Positions 5,196 through 5,497 of a stretch of 5,497 bases of DNA are shown one piece after another. The stretch's first letter is position 1. Every line of letters starts with the position of its first letter. Origin of the DNA: Acetobacteraceae bacterium (lineage in GTDB: Bacteria > Pseudomonadota > Alphaproteobacteria > Acetobacterales > Acetobacteraceae); assembly GCA_003164305.1 (NCBI GenBank), contig PLSZ01000545.1, forward strand, positions 866-6,362. The letters run 5' to 3'. The notes under the pieces are model-generated. The model was given only the letters and a program-made list of their open reading frames with translations, searched no databases and was not told the DNA's origin. The position numbers were made by a program, and so were the translations under genes.

Positions 5196-5497
5196 ACGAT
5201 GAACCAATCGACGTTGTTCGCGGCAGCGGAAACGTGTTCCGGGATTTTGGTTACGCCGACGCGGACGTACGTCAGGCCAAGGCATTATTGGGCACGCGTA
5301 TCATGAAGATTCTCGACGATGAGGGAATTTCCACGCGTCAGGCGGAGGCTCTGACCGGTGTATCGCACAGCAAGTTTTCCCGGATACGGCAGGCGAAATT
5401 CAGCCGCTTCACGATTGACTGGTTTATCGGGGTTCTGGGGCGGTTGGGGCAGGAGGTCGTGGTGTCGGTGAGGTTAGAGCGTGATTGCTTCAGGTTG
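5192..5497 (+). CDS. HigA-like helix-turn-helix antitoxin (3' partial)
   Basis: An open frame of 102 codons runs from ATG 5192 to the window edge with no stop. It starts MNDEPIDVVRGSGNVFRDFGY, followed by ADADVRQAKALLGTRIMKILDDEGIS (22-47), typical of the small XRE-type antitoxins that accompany Gp49-like toxins. A helix-turn-helix spans about 47-70: STRQAEALTGVSHSKFSRIRQAK, with TRQAEALTG as the first helix and KFSRIRQ as the recognition helix. The tail FTIDWFIGVLGRLGQEVVVSV matches the end of this family, so only a few residues are probably missing. It would bind and neutralise the toxin and repress its own promoter. ATG overlaps the toxin TGA as ATGA, and AGGAG lies about 8 bases upstream (5179-5183). 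The gene looks somewhat richer in A/T than its neighbours, which fits acquisition by transfer. With the toxin broken it may be an orphan antitoxin or regulator. Confidence 0.85.
   Translation, partial: MNDEPIDVVRGSGNVFRDFGYADADVRQAKALLGTRIMKILDDEGISTRQAEALTGVSHSKFSRIRQAKFSRFTIDWFIGVLGRLGQEVVVSVRLERDCFRL

Noticed and set aside
4790..5285. Three minus-strand open frames across the toxin region
   Set aside because: They are antisense to the clearly recognisable toxin and antitoxin and show no family motifs.

Overview
This is a GC-rich window (clearly above 60% by eye) from what looks like a flagellated Gram-negative alphaproteobacterium. The reasons are the MaeB-type malic enzyme, the signal-peptide proteins, the compact and divergent FlhF next to a FleN/FlhG ATPase, and the type II toxin-antitoxin remnant. 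Rhodospirillales or Acetobacterales is my best guess from protein flavour only. No ribosomal RNA or other phylogenetic marker is present.

Layout. (1) Bases 1-1776, plus strand: the 3' part of maeB, a malic enzyme fused to a phosphotransacetylase-like regulatory domain, whose N-terminus lies upstream of the window. (2) 1773-2267: a secreted GlcG/HbpS-like protein whose GTG start overlaps the maeB stop by 4 bases, so the two are probably translationally coupled. (3) 2331-2906: a secreted protein of unknown function after a 63-base gap that contains an inverted repeat. (4) 2907-3017: a short convergent junction. (5) Minus strand, 4678 down to 3018: flhF then flhG, overlapping by ATGA. These encode the GTPase/ATPase pair that controls flagellum placement and number. 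(6) 4679-4828: a divergent intergenic region with a tandem 14-base repeat, spaced GTTGAT repeats and a strong palindrome. (7) 4829-5497, plus strand: a HigBA-like module. The RelE/Gp49-like toxin gene is frameshifted and looks dead. The helix-turn-helix antitoxin that overlaps it by ATGA is intact up to the window edge.

How the genes work together. MaeB links malate oxidation to pyruvate with acetyl-CoA sensing. The periplasmic GlcG-like protein is co-transcribed with it, but its role is unknown. FlhF and FlhG normally act as a pair: FlhF recruits the first flagellar parts to the pole, and FlhG limits FlhF activity and flagellar number. Here flhA, a frequent upstream neighbour, is absent and a toxin-antitoxin remnant sits there instead. 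I see no convincing new multi-gene system. The most interesting items are the decayed toxin with a surviving antitoxin, the non-canonical FlhF GTPase motifs, and the repeats in front of flhF and inside the start of flhG.
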